A stretch of 8,712 bases of DNA from the NCBI GenBank assembly GCA_013331015.1, contig DUHF01000324.1:3314-12025 (forward strand). Reading direction: 5' to 3'. Of this stretch, positions 5,631-8,712 are shown piece by piece (position 1 is the stretch's first letter; every line of letters begins with the position of its first letter). Source of the stretch: Methanoregula sp. (GTDB lineage: Archaea > Halobacteriota > Methanomicrobia > Methanomicrobiales > Methanospirillaceae). Made by a program: the position numbers and the translations under genes. The notes beneath the pieces are model-generated. The model searched no databases and had not been told where the DNA came from. It worked only from the letters and a program-made list of their open reading frames with translations.

Positions 5631-7010
5631 TCACCCTGATACCGCCAGCCTCTCATCGAGCCAGTCGAACTTGCCGGCAAACGATTGTCCAAATGCCCCG
5701 AGCTGGCAGTGGGTGCCGGCACCGTATTCATTGGAATAGATCATCAGATCCTTCTCGCAGGTGAGGTGGTCGTAGAGTGCCTGTGCCTGAATAGCACCCG
5801 GGTCAAAATGGTCGGTTGCCCCTGCAGTCACCAGCGTCGGGCACCGGATCTTCTCTGCCGATCCCTCCATAGTCATGTCCATCCATTTCGCCCAGAATAG
5901 CGCCGGGGAAGGAGCATTGAAAACATACATCCCGTTCTCATTCAGCCAGCGGGTTCCGGTGTCTTTAGCCATTGCCTGCCGGATCTCATTGTTGAATACA
6001 GCCGGGTCGGTCAGCAGCCATTCCTGCAGTTCTTTCTCCGTCATGTTCGCGGTGGGCCCGCCTCCCTTCTTCATGCCTTTCAGGAGGTCCATTCCAACAT
6101 CATAGGTGCCTGCGTCAGCGACAAGGGCAGAGATCCGGGGCTCGTATGCCGCACCCCGCGGGGCAAGGTACCCGCCAAGCGAGATGCCCCAGAGCGCGAT
6201 GCGATCGCGATCAACATCGGGGCGGCTCACCGCATAATCCACTACGGGAGTAATCACGTTCTCCCAATCGGCACGGAACGGGAGGTGCTGCACCCGGATC
6301 ACCTCTCCCTGCCCCGGCCCTTCGAAGGTCAGGACCGTGTAACCCCGCCGGATTCCCGCCATTGCGTACGGGTGGAGTTCCTCCTGGCAGCCGTCAAAGC
6401 CGGTCTGGACGATGAGGAGCGGGCGGGCTTTTCCAGAGTTATCGACTTTGTAGAGGTATCCGGGCAGCGTGGTGTCCCCGTACGGGATGGCAACGATCTC
6501 ATACGGGACGGTATCGAGCGCGAGTGCGTCGCGGAACGCCTTCCGGCTCTTCCCCCACGTCTCCACAATACGGGGATCGGACGGGTTCCCGTGCAGGAAA
6601 AACTCGGCGGTGCGGTAATAGGTGGCGGCCCGGTAGTACGCTTCGCGTGCCGTGACGGTATGGCCTAAAGCGAGGCTCGCATCGCCCTCAGCCCGGAAGT
6701 GGTCCGCGGTCTTCTTCCATTCGCTGTACCAGCTCTCGAAGTCCCCCTCTTTGATCCGGGATGCCGTGGCAAGGCATTCGCCGATGTCGGCTTCTCCGGC
6801 ATACGTGGCGGCAAGGGTGCGTTCCAGTTCGAATGCAAACTCCGGGTCTTTGAAGATGAGTGCCGGACAATGGCAATCCGGTGAGGGAACCGGCGTGATT
6901 GTGGGGGGTGGCGGTTGTTGCGGAGCAGGCCCGGTGCACCCGGCGGATACGGCAAGGATGGCTGCGATACAAAGGATGATAATCGAAAATGCTGCGTTAC
7001 CGGGCTGCAT
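5631..7010 (-). CDS. Secreted lipoprotein alpha/beta hydrolase (DHPON-hydrolase/FrsA-like)
   Basis: This 459-residue protein begins with a lipoprotein signal: a hydrophobic stretch (about 8-22) ending in S-A-G-C with the lipidated cysteine at C25, followed by a proline-rich linker (about 28-44). It should therefore be anchored on the outer face of the cell membrane. Residues about 50-165 form a helical, tyrosine-rich segment like the cap domain of 2,6-dihydroxypseudooxynicotine hydrolase-type enzymes. The core (about 170-455) is an alpha/beta hydrolase: F-E-G-P-G-Q-G-E at 229-236 is typical of that group, the nucleophile is S277 in G-I-S-L-G, the acid is probably D400 or D403 in A-T-D-H-F-D-P, and the histidine is H434 in G-T-H-C. 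The triad looks complete, so it should act on an ester, amide or C-C bond; the substrate is unknown. A C-H-C pair (C46, C48) follows the linker. It is transcribed alone, downstream of tRNA-Lys on the same strand. Confidence 0.85.
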   Translation of the reverse strand: MQPGNAAFSIIILCIAAILAVSAGCTGPAPQQPPPPTITPVPSPDCHCPALIFKDPEFAFELERTLAATYAGEADIGECLATASRIKEGDFESWYSEWKKTADHFRAEGDASLALGHTVTAREAYYRAATYYRTAEFFLHGNPSDPRIVETWGKSRKAFRDALALDTVPYEIVAIPYGDTTLPGYLYKVDNSGKARPLLIVQTGFDGCQEELHPYAMAGIRRGYTVLTFEGPGQGEVIRVQHLPFRADWENVITPVVDYAVSRPDVDRDRIALWGISLGGYLAPRGAAYEPRISALVADAGTYDVGMDLLKGMKKGGGPTANMTEKELQEWLLTDPAVFNNEIRQAMAKDTGTRWLNENGMYVFNAPSPALFWAKWMDMTMEGSAEKIRCPTLVTAGATDHFDPGAIQAQALYDHLTCEKDLMIYSNEYGAGTHCQLGAFGQSFAGKFDWLDERLAVSG

Positions 7011-7042
7011 AACGGATCATCGGAAGATGCCACGGCAGGGAA

Positions 7043-7053
7043 GATAATAATTC
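7043..7053 (-). promoter_or_regulatory. Possible TATA box of the lipoprotein hydrolase gene
   Basis: On the minus strand the sequence reads GGAATTATTAT, centred about 37 bp before the ATG at 7010. This predicts a start site near 7021 and a short leader of about ten bases. The gene could also be read from transcripts passing through the tRNA, although a T-rich stretch separates them. Confidence 0.4.
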
Positions 7054-7081
7054 CGAAGCGTCTGCTTTTTGGACCGAAAGT

Positions 7082-7091
7082 GGTAAAAGAA
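7082..7091 (-). terminator. T-rich stretch after tRNA-Lys
   Basis: Directly after the tRNA 3' end the minus strand reads TTTCTTTTAC. Such T-rich tracts end transcription in archaea. This would separate the tRNA transcript from the hydrolase gene. Confidence 0.4.
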
Positions 7092-7092
7092 A

Positions 7093-7166
7093 CGGGCCTG
7101 AAGGGATTTGAACCCTTGACCTGCGGATTAAGAGTCCGCCGCTATGCCGAACTAAGCTACAGACCC
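7093..7166 (-). tRNA. tRNA-Lys (anticodon CTT)
   Basis: Read on the minus strand, the 74-nt sequence folds as a complete tRNA. The acceptor stem GGGTCTG pairs with CAGGCCC (one G-U pair) and the discriminator base is G. The D arm has GCT/AGC. The anticodon stem GCGGA/TCCGC holds loop CTCTTAA, which puts CTT at positions 34-36, the anticodon for lysine codon AAG. The T arm AAGGG-TTCAAAT-CCCTT is canonical. There is no intron and CCA is not encoded, so it must be added after transcription. A TTTATT element at about 7203-7208 on the minus strand may be its TATA box. Confidence 0.96.
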
Positions 7167-7214
7167 GCGTTGTTAGGCCTAATAATGTGGTTGATGATTG
7201 CGAATAAAGGTTTT

Positions 7215-7236
7215 GGAGTACTCCGGTTGGAATTCC
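7215..7236. promoter_or_regulatory. Two adjacent palindromes before the DHH gene
   Basis: GGAGTACTCC (7215-7224) and GGAATTCC (7229-7236) are both perfect palindromes, with centres 13 bp apart. The second directly abuts the TATA-like box at 7237. They lie between the divergent tRNA-Lys and DHH genes and may be an operator, or may reflect chance and B-recognition sequence. Confidence 0.25.
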
Positions 7237-7242
7237 TTAATA
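7237..7242 (+). promoter_or_regulatory. TATA-like box of the TrkA-N/DHH gene
   Basis: TTAATA is centred about 28 bp before ATG 7268, so the transcript would start at or within two or three bases of the start codon. No Shine-Dalgarno lies close to the ATG; a GAGGG at 7248-7252 is too far. The gene is therefore probably leaderless. Confidence 0.4.
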
Positions 7243-7267
7243 CCGTAGAGGGCAAGATCATCTGTAC

Positions 7268-8712
7268 ATGCCGCAGGAAGCCCCGTTTGAGCAGCAGGGA
7301 CCAGGGAAATACTCAATTTTCGGTTGCGGGACGAACGGGTACAACATCATATCGGAACTCGCAAAAGAGAACGAGCGCGTGGTGGTCATTGACAAAGACG
7401 AGTCCCGGGTGCGGCACCTCCGCGACCAGAAGTTCGATGCCTACCAGCGTGACATTGCCTCGGCCGACATGCTCGCGGGACTCCCGCTCTTTGAAATAGC
7501 CTTTGTGATGACCGGTGACCCGGATGCCAACCTTGCGGCAACCGTCACCATCAAGAAACGGTATCCCTTGACTCAGGTGGTTGCCCGGGCAACGGATCCG
7601 GTGAACGGCGAGCGGCTCACGGTCGCAGGAGCAGAAGTTGTTCTTTACCCGCAGGAAGTGGTTGCCCGGTCCGCAATCCTCCAGATAAAAAAGCAGCATG
7701 CAAGCCGGATCGCGCAGCGGCTGTTCACCCTCATTGCAGGCTGGGAAGGAACGCTTGGGATCATCACCCACAAGAACCCGGACCCGGACGCAATCGCATC
7801 AGCCATGGCGCTTGCCATGATCGCAAAACATGCCAATCCCAGGACTCTCTCGACACGGATCTTCTATGAAGGCAACATCGGCCACCAGGAGAACCGGACG
7901 TTCGTGAACCTGCTGGACATCAAGATGGAGCGCCTCACCCCTGAAGTGCTCCTCCAGTGCACGTACCTTGCGATGGTGGACTGCTCAGGACCCGGCTCCA
8001 ACAACGATGTCCCGCCCCAGACAAAGATCCATATCGTCATCGACCACCACCGGGATGGGAAATACACCCCGGCCCAGGGGGCGTTCACCGATATCCGGCC
8101 CGGCGTTGGCGCCACGGCAAGTATCATCACCCAGTACCTTCAGGAGCTTGACGTGCCGGTCGACAAACGGGTGGCAACCGCCCTGGTATATGGTATCCGT
8201 ACCGATACCCGGGACTTCCGGCGCAACGTTACCCCGCAGGACATGAGCTATGCCGGCTTCCTCCTGCCCCTGACCGACGCGGACCTGCTCGACAAGATCA
8301 TGTCGCCGTCCATGTCGCAGGAGACCCTTGACGTGATCGGTACCGCAATTACCCGGCGGAAGGTCCAGAGCGGGTACCTCTTCTCCAATGTGGGCTTTGT
8401 GATGAACCGCGATGCGCTCCCGCAGGCAGCGGATATCCTGATCACGCTCGAAGGGGTGAACACGGCGCTCGTATACGGGATCACGGACGCCGCGATTGTC
8501 ATCTCGGCCCGGAACCGCGATATCCGGCTGCACGTGGGTAACGCCCTCGCGGAGGCGTTCGGGGATATAGGCGATGCGGGCGGTCACCCGAACATGGGGG
8601 CCGCAAGCCTGCCTCTCCATTACTTCGGGCAGGTGGAAGACAAGGAGCAGCTGCTCGGGATCGTGATCGAGCCGGTGCTCCAGAAGTTCAAGAACCTTGT
8701 CGGACTTGAGAA
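7268..8712 (+). CDS. TrkA-N / DHH / DHHA1 phosphoesterase (3' end outside window)
   Basis: The frame runs from ATG 7268 to the window end: 481 residues without a stop. The N-terminal domain (about 14-130) is a Rossmann-type RCK-N/TrkA-N fold with G-C-G-T-N-G at 19-24 and an acidic end to strand two (I-D-K-D, 41-44), fitting NAD(H) binding. The DHH domain (about 160-320) has H168-x3-D172-x-D174, D238 in V-D-C-S-G, the D259-H260-H261 signature, and D313. The DHHA1 domain (about 365-480) carries G-G-H at 438-440 plus N-M-G. These are the metal and substrate residues of manganese-dependent phosphodiesterases such as NrnA nanoRNases, pAp phosphatases and GdpP-type c-di-AMP phosphodiesterases. Which substrate it uses cannot be told from sequence. 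No RCK-C domain or membrane helix is present. An in-frame stop at 7238 and no other start codon between it and ATG 7268 fix the start. Few residues are probably missing at the C-terminus. Confidence 0.9.
   Translation, partial: MPQEAPFEQQGPGKYSIFGCGTNGYNIISELAKENERVVVIDKDESRVRHLRDQKFDAYQRDIASADMLAGLPLFEIAFVMTGDPDANLAATVTIKKRYPLTQVVARATDPVNGERLTVAGAEVVLYPQEVVARSAILQIKKQHASRIAQRLFTLIAGWEGTLGIITHKNPDPDAIASAMALAMIAKHANPRTLSTRIFYEGNIGHQENRTFVNLLDIKMERLTPEVLLQCTYLAMVDCSGPGSNNDVPPQTKIHIVIDHHRDGKYTPAQGAFTDIRPGVGATASIITQYLQELDVPVDKRVATALVYGIRTDTRDFRRNVTPQDMSYAGFLLPLTDADLLDKIMSPSMSQETLDVIGTAITRRKVQSGYLFSNVGFVMNRDALPQAADILITLEGVNTALVYGITDAAIVISARNRDIRLHVGNALAEAFGDIGDAGGHPNMGAASLPLHYFGQVEDKEQLLGIVIEPVLQKFKNLVGLE

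Noticed and set aside
7313..7771. Minus-strand reading frame of 152 codons
   Set aside because: It is opposite the TrkA-N domain, whose Rossmann motif and continuous frame to the window end are convincing on the plus strand.

Overview
The window looks like chromosomal DNA of a methanogenic euryarchaeon, most plausibly from the Methanomicrobiales (Methanoregula/Methanosphaerula-like). Grounds for this are: archaeal TATA-like boxes about 25-28 bp upstream of start codons with no Shine-Dalgarno (leaderless genes), a tRNA without encoded CCA, a very large multi-PAS histidine kinase with the H-D-L-R-N-Q box common in this group, a rubrerythrin, and a TrkA-N/DHH fusion protein. The lineage is inferred from gene style, not from a marker gene.

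Layout. (1) 1-795, plus strand: the 3' end of an unrecognised gene, followed after 5 bp by a five-helix membrane protein of unknown function. (2) 796-1374: a 579-bp gene-free stretch between convergent genes. Its left part (about 800-957) has a TATA-like box, several GC-rich stems and a hairpin plus T-run, so it may be an unannotated small RNA. Its right part (about 997-1290) is a degenerate tandem array with an exact 25-bp period. Each unit is built on the dyad AATCG-N5-CGATT, and an 82-bp section is duplicated 155 bp downstream. This array is the most unusual thing in the window. (3) 1375-1947, minus: rubrerythrin. (4) 1948-2142: divergent promoter region with a large imperfect inverted repeat. 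(5) 2143-5607, plus: a 1154-residue sensor kinase with an N-terminal receiver domain, about six PAS domains and a C-terminal kinase; the first two PAS domains are a recent internal duplication. (6) 5608-5630: a short convergent gap with a hairpin. (7) 5631-7010, minus: a secreted lipoprotein alpha/beta hydrolase. (8) 7093-7166, minus: tRNA-Lys(CTT). (9) 7268-8712, plus: a TrkA-N + DHH + DHHA1 phosphoesterase that runs off the window and is probably nearly complete.

The genes do not form one pathway. Apart from the likely two-gene operon at the left edge, each appears to be its own transcription unit: oxidative stress (rubrerythrin), signal sensing (kinase), an extracytoplasmic hydrolase, translation (tRNA) and nucleotide/short-RNA turnover (DHH protein). 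No insertion sequence, integrase, CRISPR array or rRNA is visible.
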